DNA from: Saccharospirillaceae bacterium | GTDB lineage: Bacteria > Pseudomonadota > Gammaproteobacteria > Pseudomonadales > Natronospirillaceae | Assembly (NCBI GenBank): GCA_007116635.1 | Contig: SKIB01000011.1 | Location: forward strand, 25,132 to 89,131 | DNA: 64,000 nt | Reading direction: 5' to 3' | Shown: positions 1 through 8,955 of the stretch, in pieces | Numbering within the stretch: position 1 is the first letter of the stretch | Layout: every line of letters starts with the position of its first letter | Made by a program: the position numbers and the translations under genes | The notes under the pieces: generated by a model | Seen by the model: only the letters and a program-made list of their open reading frames with translations | The model's database searches: none | What the model was told of the DNA's origin: nothing

Positions 1-1
1 T

Positions 2-193
2 GAGCGAGGCCCAGAAAAGGCTGTTTTGAAGAGCTTTGTTGCTCATTGGTTGAAAAATCTTCAGGAAGTCTTAGCCTTTCATAGTGCTCAGCCCCAGCAC
101 GGTGGTGCTGGAGCTTTTTATGTGCTGTTGAAAAAGAGCGAAGCGGCTAAGACCCGTAATCGCGAGCAGTATTTGGCTGGCCGACATCAGTAA
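2..193 (+). CDS. 3' end of an unidentified gene (partial)
   Basis: An open frame enters from the left edge and ends at TAA 191-193, giving the last 63 residues of a protein. The tail is basic and ends in ...REQYLAGRHQ. It contains a short glycine/alanine run (HGGAGAFYVLL) and no motif I recognise, so no function is given. It converges with the OmpA-type gene on the other strand, with only 22 bases between the two stop codons. Codon use resembles the neighbouring genes, which supports it being real. Confidence 0.5.
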   Translation, partial: ERGPEKAVLKSFVAHWLKNLQEVLAFHSAQPQHGGAGAFYVLLKKSEAAKTRNREQYLAGRHQ

Positions 194-215
194 TATGGCA
201 TTCCTGCCAGCAACA

Positions 216-1883
216 TTATAGATCTTCTTTAAAGATCAGCTCCACCGGAGGGAATAATAATATGTCAATGCGTCGATTGGCTTGACGTGCCTCAGCGCTA
301 TCTTCCTGCTGTACCGGTTGGTTGCTAGCGTGGCCAACGGCCTGCATGCGTTCTTTGTCTATGCCTAGAGATTCGAGTTCGCGAATAGCGGCACTGGCAC
401 GAGCAGTGGATAGCTCCCAGTTGCTGGGGTAAAAGCGACTCAATGTGGTGCCAATAGGGCGATTGTCACTATGGCCTTCAACACTGATACGATGATCAGG
501 GAAAGCTTCTAGAGATCTTGCCACAGCAGCCAAGGCACTCTTGCCTGCAGGAGAAATTTCCGCAGTCCCAGAGGGGAATAGTAGTTGGCCTTGTAGCCTT
601 ATGACGGTGCGGCCATCCTCTAGGTCAGACACTAAACTGTCACGCTCCACATTGAGCTCACTAAGCTCAGCAGCTAGCTGACTAGCAGCCTGGCTTTGCC
701 TTTCAAGCTCTTTCTGTAACTGCTCGATCCGCTCTTGATAAGCTATATTCTCGTTGAGCAGCTCATCTGCCTTTTCTTGGGCCATGGCTAGGTCAGAGCG
801 TGAGCTATCTCGGCTGGCTTCGAGTTGCTCTTTGGTGTCACTCAATTGACTAAGCTCATCAGCTAAGACAGCAAGGCGTTCGTTGATACCATCCTTTTCA
901 CTGCTGGTTTGTCCAAGTTGTTGGTTCAACTCCTGTACCTCGGCTTCACGGCTGGACAGTTCAAGGTTGAGGCTGGCTAACTGTTGTTCTTGGTTTTGCA
1001 GGCGTTGCTCGGCTGCCTCGGCTTCAGCCCTGGCATCCCGAAGTTCTCTGGCTACCTGTTGCAGGTCGGTCATTTGCCCAAGTGAGCTTTCCAGCCGCTG
1101 TCTTAGCTCTTGATTCTCAGTTTCCAACTGTTCAAGCCTTTGTTGTAACTGTTCGTTTTGCTGCTGAGTATCCTCGTCATGACTCATGGCGGCTAATCGA
1201 CTCAGCAGTTCTTGCTGAGTTGCCTCAGTGCGACCTAGAGCAGTATTGGCTTGTTCGAGCTGCTCAGCCAGTTGGCTTCTTTCATCAGTAAGTCGACTTA
1301 ACTCTGACCCTAAGTGTTCAGCGTCTAATTGCGCTTCATTTGGCTCTTGGGAGCGTAAATCAGCTAATTCTTGTTGCAATTGCTCTACTTGCGCTTGGCT
1401 TTGCTGTAGTGCAAGGCCTAGATCAGGATCAGGCATCTGAGCTTCAGTAAGCTGTATTTCTAATTGCTCAACCTGGGCTTGACTTAACTCCAAGGTATCT
1501 TCTAACTCTTGTGTTAGCTTCAGACTATCGGTCAGTTGGCGTTCTAGCTCATCGGCTTGCTGGCTAAGGTTTTGTACTTGGCTTTGACTTTCACCTAAGC
1601 GTTGTTGTGTGTCTTCAAGCTCGGCTTGTACAGCGCTGAGTTGCTCTTGTTGCTGTTCGTTTACTTGGTTATGCGCTTGGTTCAGGTCCAGTTGCAGGCC
1701 TGATATCTGAGAGCGTAGCTCATTATTGTCTCGTTGAACTCTATCTCGATCTTGACTGATGTTATTGAAGCGAGTTTGTAGCCTTTGATTGTCGTTTTGT
1801 TGTTCATACCATAACCAAGCAAAAACAGCGGTTACAAGGGCAAGGATGGCGGCGACAATCCAGGCCAAAGGATTCTGTTGCAT
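216..1883 (-). CDS. Inner-membrane-anchored long coiled-coil protein with C-terminal OmpA/MotB-type peptidoglycan-binding domain
   Basis: The 555-residue protein has one N-terminal membrane segment (about residues 8-25), then some 380 residues rich in Gln, Glu, Leu and Ser with heptad character (a coiled coil), then an OmpA-type domain (about 430-545). The OmpA domain shows the VEGHSDNRPI segment, PSNWELSTARA and NRRIDILL, which place it with MotB-like peptidoglycan binders. The ATG at 1883 follows a GGAGG four bases upstream. The likely role is an envelope tether or structural element between inner membrane and cell wall; no specific ortholog is recognised. It lies downstream of speE on the same strand, separated by a hairpin. 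It could be a stator-like or cell-shape protein, but no MotA/TolQ partner is adjacent. Confidence 0.75.
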   Translation of the reverse strand: MQQNPLAWIVAAILALVTAVFAWLWYEQQNDNQRLQTRFNNISQDRDRVQRDNNELRSQISGLQLDLNQAHNQVNEQQQEQLSAVQAELEDTQQRLGESQSQVQNLSQQADELERQLTDSLKLTQELEDTLELSQAQVEQLEIQLTEAQMPDPDLGLALQQSQAQVEQLQQELADLRSQEPNEAQLDAEHLGSELSRLTDERSQLAEQLEQANTALGRTEATQQELLSRLAAMSHDEDTQQQNEQLQQRLEQLETENQELRQRLESSLGQMTDLQQVARELRDARAEAEAAEQRLQNQEQQLASLNLELSSREAEVQELNQQLGQTSSEKDGINERLAVLADELSQLSDTKEQLEASRDSSRSDLAMAQEKADELLNENIAYQERIEQLQKELERQSQAASQLAAELSELNVERDSLVSDLEDGRTVIRLQGQLLFPSGTAEISPAGKSALAAVARSLEAFPDHRISVEGHSDNRPIGTTLSRFYPSNWELSTARASAAIRELESLGIDKERMQAVGHASNQPVQQEDSAEARQANRRIDILLFPPVELIFKEDL

Positions 1884-1952
1884 GGATCCTCCAAAAAGTT
1901 GTTAGTATCTTTTTTAGACTAGCAGCTTTTTGCTAATGCAGCATGACAAGAG

Positions 1953-1976
1953 GCGAATTCTCAGGTGAGAATTCGC
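1953..1976 (-). terminator. Perfect 10-bp hairpin after speE
   Basis: GCGAATTCTC is followed by a four-base loop and the exact reverse complement GAGAATTCGC. It sits between the speE stop codon and the start of the coiled-coil gene. No uridine run follows on either strand, so it may be a weak terminator, a processing site or a stability element rather than a classical intrinsic terminator. Confidence 0.45.
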
Positions 1977-1993
1977 ATTATTGTATCCTAAGC

Positions 1994-2854
1994 TTAGGTT
2001 AAAGATTCTAAACCACGGCGCATGAACTCTGGATACGCCAAAGCAGCCTGATGAATGTCTGCATTATAGTAGTGAGTAATAAAAGTCTTTTGCTCGGCTC
2101 GCTGACGGTTGTAGGTCTTGGGATTTAAATCTTTACTAGCCATGGTGCAGCTCCACCAGCCGGAGGGGTAAATGGGCTGCGGAAAGGGCAGGGTGTGAAC
2201 CTGTGTCAGGCCAGCGGCTTTCATCTCCAGGTGTAGTTCTTTGATGATCGAATGCGTATGGTACAGGGGCGATTCACTCTGCTGCACCATCAGGCCTTGG
2301 TCACCAAGTACACGCAGACACTGGCTGAAAAACTCACGATTAAACAGGCCAGCGGCTGGGCCTACAGGATCGGTGGAATCGACGATCAACAGGTCAATGC
2401 TGTTGGCTGCGGCCTGTTCAATCCATTGGATGCCATCGCCAAAGACGAATTCAACTCTTGGATCATTATTGTTGGCACAAAGCTCAGGGAAGAACTTTTC
2501 TGCCACTCGGGTAACCCGTTCGTCGATTTCGACCTGTACTACCTTTTTTACGCTAGGGTGCTTGAGCACCTCGCTCAGGGTACCGCAATCGCCGCCACCA
2601 ATGATAACCACGGTCTGAGGGTCTGGGTGGGTGAAGAGCGCAGGGTGAGTCATCATCTCGTGATAAAGGAAGTTATCTCGATCGGACACCATGTAGCAGC
2701 CATCCAGCACCATCAGGTTGCCCCAATGGGTGGTTTTGTAGATTTCGATGTTCTGGTAGGGTGTTTGTTCGCTGTGCAGCAGTTCTTCAATACCGAGCGA
2801 AAAACTGGAGCCGTCTCCGGCCCAAATTTCGGTAAACCATTTACTTTGGTTCAT
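1994..2854 (-). CDS. speE: Polyamine aminopropyltransferase (spermidine synthase)
   Basis: The product (286 residues) transfers an aminopropyl group from decarboxylated S-adenosylmethionine to putrescine to make spermidine in the cytosol. Visible family motifs are the substrate gate and binding segment near VLDGCYMVSDRDNFLYHEM, the nucleotide loop GGGDCGTLSEVLKHP and the catalytic IVDSTDPVGPA. The loop has Cys where many relatives have Gly. The ATG at 2854 is chosen because AAGGA lies seven bases upstream; a TTG at 2869 in the same frame overlaps that ribosome site and is unlikely. It follows spoT by 36 bases and is probably co-transcribed with it. No speD is visible in the window. Confidence 0.93.
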   Translation of the reverse strand: MNQSKWFTEIWAGDGSSFSLGIEELLHSEQTPYQNIEIYKTTHWGNLMVLDGCYMVSDRDNFLYHEMMTHPALFTHPDPQTVVIIGGGDCGTLSEVLKHPSVKKVVQVEIDERVTRVAEKFFPELCANNNDPRVEFVFGDGIQWIEQAAANSIDLLIVDSTDPVGPAAGLFNREFFSQCLRVLGDQGLMVQQSESPLYHTHSIIKELHLEMKAAGLTQVHTLPFPQPIYPSGWWSCTMASKDLNPKTYNRQRAEQKTFITHYYNADIHQAALAYPEFMRRGLESLT

Positions 2855-2890
2855 CTTAATATCCTTCAACTTGGGTTAGGGTCTGTAGCC

Positions 2891-4996
2891 TTAGGCTTTT
2901 ACTCTAGCAATACGCGTCATGGTGATAATTTTTTTTAACCGTTTAATGACGCGTGCTAAATGCACTCGGTCAGTGACGCTGACGCTGATATTCACTCGAC
3001 TGATGCGGGCGTCGAGTTCTTCCATATTAATGGCTTCAATATTGGCTTGGGCTTCTGCCACTGCTGCAGCCACCGCCGCCAAAGCACCACGTTGATTTTC
3101 CATTTCTAGCCTTAGGTCAACCACGAACTCACCCTGCATTTGTTGATCCCAAATCAATGGCACGCAGCGGGCTGCGTCCTGTCGAACTTCGGCAATATTT
3201 GGGCAGCTCTCAACATGAATTATTAAGCCCTTGCCTTTGCTAGCGATGCCAATAATGGGGTCACCAGGAATGGGGCGGCAGCATTTGGCATACTGAATAA
3301 CCATGCCTTCTTGACCAGAAATAGTCAGCGGGTGCTGGCTGAGCTCAGAGTCGGACTCAGAGGTGATTAGGGCGCGAGCCACCATAAAGGCTGGGCGGTT
3401 GCCTAAGCCAATATCAATCAGTAACTGATCCTTGTTGTTTAGTTGGAAATGTTCAACAATTTTATGCCATTGCTCTGCGCTAACCTGTTGCTCATCGCTG
3501 CCAAGCTGTTGCAAGGCGCTGTGCAGCATTTTTTGCCCAAGGGCCAAGGATTCGTGTTGCTGTTGATGTTTGAGGAAGTGGCGAATATTGGCACGAGCTT
3601 TGGCAGTTATGACGAAATCGAGCCAAGCTGGGCTGGGTCTGGCGTCTTCTTTGGTCAGAATGCGAATCGAATCCCCGCTCTTGAGGGGTTGAGAAAGCGG
3701 TGCCTGTTCGCGATTGATCAAGCAGCCGACACAGGCATTGCCAATATCGGTGTGTACCGCGTAGGCAAAGTCAACCGCACAGGCCCCGGTCGGCAGTTCC
3801 ATGATTCGGCCCTTAGGAGTGAAAACATAGATCTCGTCTGGGAACAGATCCATTTTCACATTTTCGATGAACTCAATTGGGCTGTTAGCACGCTGTTGCA
3901 TTTCCAGTAGACTTTTCATCCAGCGGTGGGCTCGAGCTTGGGCCGGATGTGGGTCATTGGAATCATTCTGCTTGTAGAGATCATGATTTGCGATGCCATG
4001 GGCAGCCATCTCATTCATTTCTTTGGTGCGAATCTGAACTTCTATGGGTACGCCATGAGGGCCAATCATGGTGGTATGCAAGGATTGATAACCATTGGTT
4101 TTGGGTATGGCTATGTAATCTTTGAAACGATTGGGAATTGGTTTGTAAAAATTATGTACAACACCCAGTGTTCGGTAGCATTGGTCAATATTACCAACAA
4201 TAATCCTCAGACCATAGACATCCATGATTTCTTCAAAGGATTTGCCCTGTAGGCGCATTTTTTCATAGATAGAAAATAAATGCTTTTCCCTTGATTCAAT
4301 TATGGCGCTAATGCCTTCTTCTTGTAAGCGCTTGAAAACAGACTCCTGCACCTGTTTGACATAGTTGGCGCGGTTGCCGCGTAACTGCGCCACGGCCGAA
4401 GCAATCAAGGGCGCGCGCATGGGGTAGATGGAGGCTAAGCACAGGTCTTCCAATTCTTTGCGCAGATTGCCAATGCCAAGGCGCATGGCAATGGGGGCAT
4501 AGATATCCAGGGTTTCACGGGCAATGCGGCGTTTTTTGTGTGGCGGCATCACCCCAAGAGTGCGCATGTTGTGCAGGCGGTCGGCCAGTTTCACCAGAAT
4601 CACACGGATGTCCTTGGCCATGGCCAGGATCATTTTTTGAAAGTTTTCCGCCTGCTCTTCTTGCTTGGTTTCAAAGTGCAAAAAGGTCAGCTTGGAGACG
4701 CCGTCTACGATCTCTGCCACCCCTTGACCAAACTGCGCCACCAAGTGTTCCTTGGTGACCGGTGTGTCTTCCAGTACATCGTGCAGCATGGCAGCCATCA
4801 ATGACTGATGATCCATGTGCATGTCGGCCAGAATGTTGGCCACTGCCAAGGGATGAATGATGTAGGGCTCGCCACTTCTGCGGTACTGACCTTCATGCGC
4901 TTGTTGGGCAAAGTAATAAGCGCGCTTTACACGATTGATCTTTTCGTGCGACAGGTAACTTTCAAGGCGTTTAGCAAGATCTGCTATGGTCGGCAC
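2891..4996 (-). CDS. spoT: Bifunctional (p)ppGpp synthetase/hydrolase
   Basis: The 701-residue RelA/SpoT enzyme makes and degrades the stringent alarmone (p)ppGpp. The HD hydrolase domain carries the intact AAMLHDVLEDT motif (about residue 70), so hydrolysis should work. The synthetase domain carries RFKDYIA with the RxKD signature of bifunctional enzymes rather than the ExDD of RelA, plus YQSLHT and EVQIRT. A TGS domain, a conserved Cys/His region (CCRPIPGD) and a C-terminal ACT domain follow. The GTG at 4996 is chosen because GGAG lies eight bases upstream and the N terminus then matches E. coli SpoT in length; a TTG at 5029 has no ribosome site. It is the third gene of gmk-rpoZ-spoT, the usual gammaproteobacterial order. 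Confidence 0.95.
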   Translation of the reverse strand: MPTIADLAKRLESYLSHEKINRVKRAYYFAQQAHEGQYRRSGEPYIIHPLAVANILADMHMDHQSLMAAMLHDVLEDTPVTKEHLVAQFGQGVAEIVDGVSKLTFLHFETKQEEQAENFQKMILAMAKDIRVILVKLADRLHNMRTLGVMPPHKKRRIARETLDIYAPIAMRLGIGNLRKELEDLCLASIYPMRAPLIASAVAQLRGNRANYVKQVQESVFKRLQEEGISAIIESREKHLFSIYEKMRLQGKSFEEIMDVYGLRIIVGNIDQCYRTLGVVHNFYKPIPNRFKDYIAIPKTNGYQSLHTTMIGPHGVPIEVQIRTKEMNEMAAHGIANHDLYKQNDSNDPHPAQARAHRWMKSLLEMQQRANSPIEFIENVKMDLFPDEIYVFTPKGRIMELPTGACAVDFAYAVHTDIGNACVGCLINREQAPLSQPLKSGDSIRILTKEDARPSPAWLDFVITAKARANIRHFLKHQQQHESLALGQKMLHSALQQLGSDEQQVSAEQWHKIVEHFQLNNKDQLLIDIGLGNRPAFMVARALITSESDSELSQHPLTISGQEGMVIQYAKCCRPIPGDPIIGIASKGKGLIIHVESCPNIAEVRQDAARCVPLIWDQQMQGEFVVDLRLEMENQRGALAAVAAAVAEAQANIEAINMEELDARISRVNISVSVTDRVHLARVIKRLKKIITMTRIARVKA

Positions 4997-5060
4997 TGAG
5001 GCTGCTCCAAGGTCATTGACGAGAATCAATTTAGTTTAACAGCCTGTGGAGGGAATGCTA

Positions 5061-5084
5061 GGGCTGACAGAGGCTTGTCAGCCC
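5061..5084. other. 9-bp hairpin in the rpoZ-spoT spacer
   Basis: GGGCTGACA and TGTCAGCCC form a perfect stem around a six-base loop inside the 167-base gap between rpoZ and spoT. The four-T run lies on the plus strand, the wrong side for terminating the gmk-rpoZ transcript. It may instead modulate read-through or mRNA processing between rpoZ and spoT. Confidence 0.5.
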
Positions 5085-5163
5085 TTTTGCGGGCAAAACT
5101 GCTGAAACCAAAACGGATGGCCAGACTGTGCCAGCAATCTTGGTGGAGCTATGCGCGGCTAAA

Positions 5164-5397
5164 CTAGGAAACGAACGAAGGCTCTTCGCTGCTGCTTACC
5201 TTGGGTTGACCTTCACGGTCAATCAGGCCTTCGGCGATTTCACGCAGGGCAACCACGGTGGGCTTGTCATTTTCCAAAGCAACCAAGGCATCAACTTCGT
5301 CATTGGCGATCTGACGCGCGCGGCGTGATGCTACCATGATCAGTTCAAAACGGTTGTCTACGTGCTCTAGGCAATCTTCAACGGTCACTCGTGCCAT
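5164..5397 (-). CDS. rpoZ: RNA polymerase omega subunit
   Basis: The product is the 77-residue small subunit that folds around the C-terminal tail of beta-prime and contributes to the ppGpp binding site of RNA polymerase. [20 protein letters not shown], followed by the conserved RARQI and [11 protein letters not shown] segments, is characteristic over the whole length. It lies 50 bases downstream of gmk and upstream of spoT in the same direction, linking alarmone synthesis and its polymerase target in one operon. A ribosome site (GAGGAA) precedes the ATG at 5397. Confidence 0.96.
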   Translation of the reverse strand: MARVTVEDCLEHVDNRFELIMVASRRARQIANDEVDALVALENDKPTVVALREIAEGLIDREGQPKVSSSEEPSFVS

Positions 5398-5447
5398 CTT
5401 TGTTCCTCGGTCGAATTAGCGGTTGGGTAGTTTACTCGGATTGGTCA

Positions 5448-6059
5448 TTAACTCAACAGCTGTTGCAGTAAATTTTGTTGCCTGTGGCTCATTTTATCTT
5501 GCCGCAGCCTTAGGCTGGCGATGATACTCAGTAACTGTTGCTGGCACTGAACAAAGTCATCATTGACCACCAGGTAGTCAAACTCGGGGTAATGGCTGAG
5601 TTCGTCCTGCGATTTGCTCAATCGTTTAGCAATCACTTGCTCGCTGTCTTGGCCACGGCCACGCAAGCGTTGCTCAAGGGCGGCAAGGCTGGGCGGCAGA
5701 ATGAAAATGCTGATCATGTCTGGCCTGAGGTGGCGCACCTGGGCCGCGCCCTGCCAGTCAATTTCCAAGATCACATCTAGGTCCTCGGCCAGCAGTCTGT
5801 TCACCTGCTCTTGGCTGGTGCCATAGTAGTTATCAAACACCTGAGCATGTTCAAGAAACTGACCCTGTGCGATCTGCTCGACAAACTGCTCTTGGCTGAC
5901 GAAATGATACTCTCGGCCATTCTCCTCACCCGGTCTGGGTGCCCGGGTGGTATGGGACACAGCCACTCGGAGATGTTCGTCTTGGGCAAGAATGGCCTTA
6001 ACCAGGCTGCTCTTGCCGGTCCCACTGGGGGCTGAAATGCAAAAAAGTTGTCCGCTCAT
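5448..6059 (-). CDS. gmk: Guanylate kinase
   Basis: The enzyme phosphorylates GMP to GDP with ATP in the purine salvage and synthesis route. The 203-residue protein has the P-loop SAPSGTGKSSL at residues 9-19, the GMP-binding SHTTRAPRPGEENGREYHFV segment, and the lid sequence around RLRGRGQDSEQVIAKRL. Length matches the E. coli enzyme. It is the first gene of the gmk-rpoZ-spoT-speE series; GCAGG precedes the ATG at 6059. The GH20 gene upstream ends 60 bases away, so a separate promoter in that gap is possible but not clear. Confidence 0.96.
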   Translation of the reverse strand: MSGQLFCISAPSGTGKSSLVKAILAQDEHLRVAVSHTTRAPRPGEENGREYHFVSQEQFVEQIAQGQFLEHAQVFDNYYGTSQEQVNRLLAEDLDVILEIDWQGAAQVRHLRPDMISIFILPPSLAALEQRLRGRGQDSEQVIAKRLSKSQDELSHYPEFDYLVVNDDFVQCQQQLLSIIASLRLRQDKMSHRQQNLLQQLLS

Positions 6060-6119
6060 GCTGCCTGCTCTTATCCAAACTGCTGCTAGTGTAGCAGATT
6101 TATTCTGGCTCAGGTGCCG

Positions 6120-7979
6120 CTAAAGCGGTCGGTGACCAATGCCTTGCTGCTTTAAGCGCGCCAGTTGATAGGGCAAGCGAGTCAAAAAGCGTTGCCAGTC
6201 CTTGGTTTGACTCCAGCCGGTTTCGGCGGTGGCCAGCAGACGGGGGAACAGCAAGTAATGCACCTGATCGACCGTCTCGACCCCTTCGCACCAGAGTTGG
6301 CTTTGCACGCCCATGATCTTGTCGCTCCCCTGAGGCGTTAGCTGCTCATTCAGTGGTTCGTACTCATAACTGGTTTTGAGGTTCAGTGGGCCAGCCCAAA
6401 GTACACCAAACTCATGGATGTCGTTGTTCCAGGCCAGATCAAAATAGGTGTACTGCGCTGGGCACATGATCACCGGATAGCCGGCATTGGCGGCCTTGAT
6501 TCCGGCATCGATGCCGCGCCAAGAACAAAGGCTGGCGTCTTTGGCCAATTTGTCACCTTCAATGGCTTCTTCCCAACCAATCAGTGCCTTGCCACGCGCG
6601 CGCAAGAAATCTTGCAGATGGCGCAACAGCACGCCTTGCAGATCGCGCACCGATTCCAGCCCAAGGGCTGCGGCCTTGGCTTGGCAAGCGGGTGATTGCA
6701 GCCATACGCCCTCAGGTACTTCGTCGGCTCCTAGGTGAATGTAGGGGCCAGGGAACAGGTCCGCCACTTCTGCCAAAATGGTTTCCAGTACCTGATAGGT
6801 GGACGCTAGGCCCGGATTGAGCACATTGTCTCGGTACTGCTGAATGGAAATGTATTCGGATTTATCCTCCGGCTCGACCAGCAGCGCGGGCAGGGACTTA
6901 ATCAGGGCTCTGGCATGGCCGGGGATGTCGATTTCCGGAATCACCAGAATGTTACGCGCCGCAGCAAAGTCCAGCACCTCTCTCACTTCGGCCTTGCTGT
7001 AAAAGCCGCCGTATGCCTGGCAGCCCGAGCCAAATTGCGCTTCAAGGGCTAGCCCAGGGCCACGCCAAGCGCCTTTGCTGGTCAACTCAGGGTAGCAATC
7101 CAGCTGCAAACGCCAGCCTTCGTCATCGGTGAGGTGCCAATGAAAGCGGTTAAGCTTGAGCCAACACATTTGTTCCAGCAGCTGTTTGATGGTGCTGATG
7201 GGATGAAAATGGCGTGAGCAATCCAGCATCTGGCCACGATAGTCAAAGCGTGGCTGGTCTTCAATGCGCTGGCAAGCAAGCTGTTGCGGTTGTTGGGCCA
7301 ATAATTGCGCCAGACTGACCAAGGCATAGAGCTCACCCGCTGGGCTGCTGCTGTGAATGGTCACGCCCTGGGCATGGATCAAGAGTTGATAGCCCTCATC
7401 CGGCAGTTCGCTGTTCGTCAGTAACTCAAGGTTGACATCAGAGCTCTGGTTGACCGGTTGATACTGAGCAAACCACTGGCAAGCCGAGCTGAGCTCAGAC
7501 ACCCGCCAGCTCTCTGGTACTGTCAGAAAGCCGCTGTCCATATGGCAGGCAGCAGGTTCTGGCAGGATGCCAAGCACGCCCTGGGGTAATTGAATAGCTA
7601 GATTGTTAACCGGCTCAGGTTGCTGCATGTCATGCTGGCGCAATTCAACCGGCCAGCACTGCTGCTGATATTGTAGATAGATGCCTTTGGGCAGTTCCAT
7701 GACATTGAACAGACGAGCATGATGACTGACCAATTCAAATTGCCAGCATTGGCCTGGCGCCAGAGGCTCTGGCATCTGCAGTTCAATGTGGGCGCCCGCC
7801 TGCTTAATGAACTCTGCGCCTGTGGTGAGCTGGCCTTGCATGGCCCGTGGAATCTCAATCGCTAACATGCCAGCAGGCAGGGTTGCTTGGCTGGTGTTTT
7901 CTAAACTCAAGCTGAGGTGCAGCTTGCCGTTTTGGTTACTGATGAAGTGTAAGTCAAGCGGCAGTGCTGGCTGGTTCAT
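6120..7979 (-). CDS. Family 20 glycoside hydrolase, beta-N-acetylhexosaminidase
   Basis: The predicted product (619 residues) releases terminal N-acetylglucosamine or N-acetylgalactosamine, for example from chitobiose or peptidoglycan fragments. The GH20 fold is shown by MLDCSRHFHPISTIKQLLEQM, LNRFHWHLTDDEGWRLQL, IPEIDIPGHARA and HLGADEVPEGVW, which carries the catalytic Asp-Glu pair. About 220 N-terminal residues precede the barrel and resemble the carbohydrate-binding and small domains of chitobiases. No signal peptide is seen, so it may act in the cytosol on imported sugars. The ATG at 7979 has GGAG nine bases upstream; the TTG at 7994 overlaps that site. No chitin or PTS genes flank it. 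Confidence 0.9.
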   Translation of the reverse strand: MNQPALPLDLHFISNQNGKLHLSLSLENTSQATLPAGMLAIEIPRAMQGQLTTGAEFIKQAGAHIELQMPEPLAPGQCWQFELVSHHARLFNVMELPKGIYLQYQQQCWPVELRQHDMQQPEPVNNLAIQLPQGVLGILPEPAACHMDSGFLTVPESWRVSELSSACQWFAQYQPVNQSSDVNLELLTNSELPDEGYQLLIHAQGVTIHSSSPAGELYALVSLAQLLAQQPQQLACQRIEDQPRFDYRGQMLDCSRHFHPISTIKQLLEQMCWLKLNRFHWHLTDDEGWRLQLDCYPELTSKGAWRGPGLALEAQFGSGCQAYGGFYSKAEVREVLDFAAARNILVIPEIDIPGHARALIKSLPALLVEPEDKSEYISIQQYRDNVLNPGLASTYQVLETILAEVADLFPGPYIHLGADEVPEGVWLQSPACQAKAAALGLESVRDLQGVLLRHLQDFLRARGKALIGWEEAIEGDKLAKDASLCSWRGIDAGIKAANAGYPVIMCPAQYTYFDLAWNNDIHEFGVLWAGPLNLKTSYEYEPLNEQLTPQGSDKIMGVQSQLWCEGVETVDQVHYLLFPRLLATAETGWSQTKDWQRFLTRLPYQLARLKQQGIGHRPL

Positions 7980-8059
7980 GCAGAGGCTCTCCAAGGCTGG
8001 CGAATGTTAATGGCCTAAATTGGCATAAAAGCCAACAGATTAACAGAGTCTAGGGCGAT

Positions 8060-8926
8060 TTATCGGTCTTGGCTTGTTAAGTCTTGATCCGGATCCAATT
8101 CTCGGCTCAGCTGTTGGAATATCGCCTCTACTTGCTGGCGCAGCTGTTGCAGTTGCTCAGGGCCGCTCAGGCTAGAAGATTGCTGTAATAAGGCCTGCAG
8201 GCTGTGAATCGCTGCTCGCAGTTCACCAGGGTCTGACGGCCCTTGCTGTGTTAAATGCTCAAGCCTGTTTAGGCTTTGCGCGGTCATGGCTCGTACCTCC
8301 GTTCCTTGCTGACGATCCATTGCTCTGGGGTCAAGCAGCAACAAATCCAGATACACCCGCCAGTGGGTCAATTGTTGCAGCTCCAGATAGGCCTGAGCCC
8401 GTGTGCCCTGATAAGGGTAGGGCGCAGGCAAATGATTCTCAATGCTGCCACCAATCTGGGCATTAATACCGGCCCTGCCCAGGCTGTTCTGCAGTTGCAA
8501 CAGCAAGCCACGCCTGGGAAAACGCTGCTGAATGCCAAGGATGCGCTGCAGATGATGTTCGCTGGACACCAGACGCAGTCTCAGCTGCGCTTGCTGCGCC
8601 AGCCTGGGATGGCGCAGCAGTAAGCCTGCCAAATACTGCAGGTTTTCTTTGGTGCTGGTGGAGCGGTTTTCCAGAATTAAGCGCTCTCTGGGCCAGTGGA
8701 GGCCCTGCTCAAGTAACAGGCCCTGGCAATGCCGCCAGAAGCAATCGGCTTCACGCACCTGGCTGCCGGGCATGATGCCGCCACAAATGGCCAGCAAGCA
8801 ACCCTCTGGTGCCTGTGCCAGTTGCGCGGCAAGAAAGCGCACCCGCGCCAAACCTTCGCCGCTGATGTCATTATTGATCAGGCGTTTGCCGAGCAATACC
8901 CAAAGCTCTTGTTGCATTTGCGGCAC
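8060..8926 (-). CDS. DUF218 (ElyC/SanA/YdcF-like) protein
   Basis: The 288-residue protein shows the DUF218 pattern: an N-terminal strand WVLLGKRLINN, a glycine-containing turn AICGGIMPGSQVREAD, and ENRSTSTKENLQYL, which matches the conserved Glu...Ser/Thr-x-Asn stretch. It lacks the membrane segment of ElyC or SanA, so it is probably cytosolic like YdcF. The C-terminal third is Gln/Leu rich. The biochemical activity of this family is not settled. The start is either GTG 8926 (GGGAG four bases away) or ATG 8917. It lies 29 bases downstream of the FAD oxidoreductase in the same direction, suggesting co-transcription. Confidence 0.75.
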   Translation of the reverse strand: MPQMQQELWVLLGKRLINNDISGEGLARVRFLAAQLAQAPEGCLLAICGGIMPGSQVREADCFWRHCQGLLLEQGLHWPRERLILENRSTSTKENLQYLAGLLLRHPRLAQQAQLRLRLVSSEHHLQRILGIQQRFPRRGLLLQLQNSLGRAGINAQIGGSIENHLPAPYPYQGTRAQAYLELQQLTHWRVYLDLLLLDPRAMDRQQGTEVRAMTAQSLNRLEHLTQQGPSDPGELRAAIHSLQALLQQSSSLSGPEQLQQLRQQVEAIFQQLSRELDPDQDLTSQDR

Positions 8927-8955
8927 TTAACTCCCGTGGTTGGTTTGCTGCTGGT

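Noticed and set aside
2252..2938. 228-codon plus-strand open frame over speE and the end of spoT
   Set aside because: It lies antisense to two strongly conserved genes, crosses their boundary and has no family resemblance; it is a shadow frame.
3443..3910. 155-codon plus-strand frame inside spoT
   Set aside because: Antisense to the conserved TGS/synthetase region of SpoT with no motif of its own.
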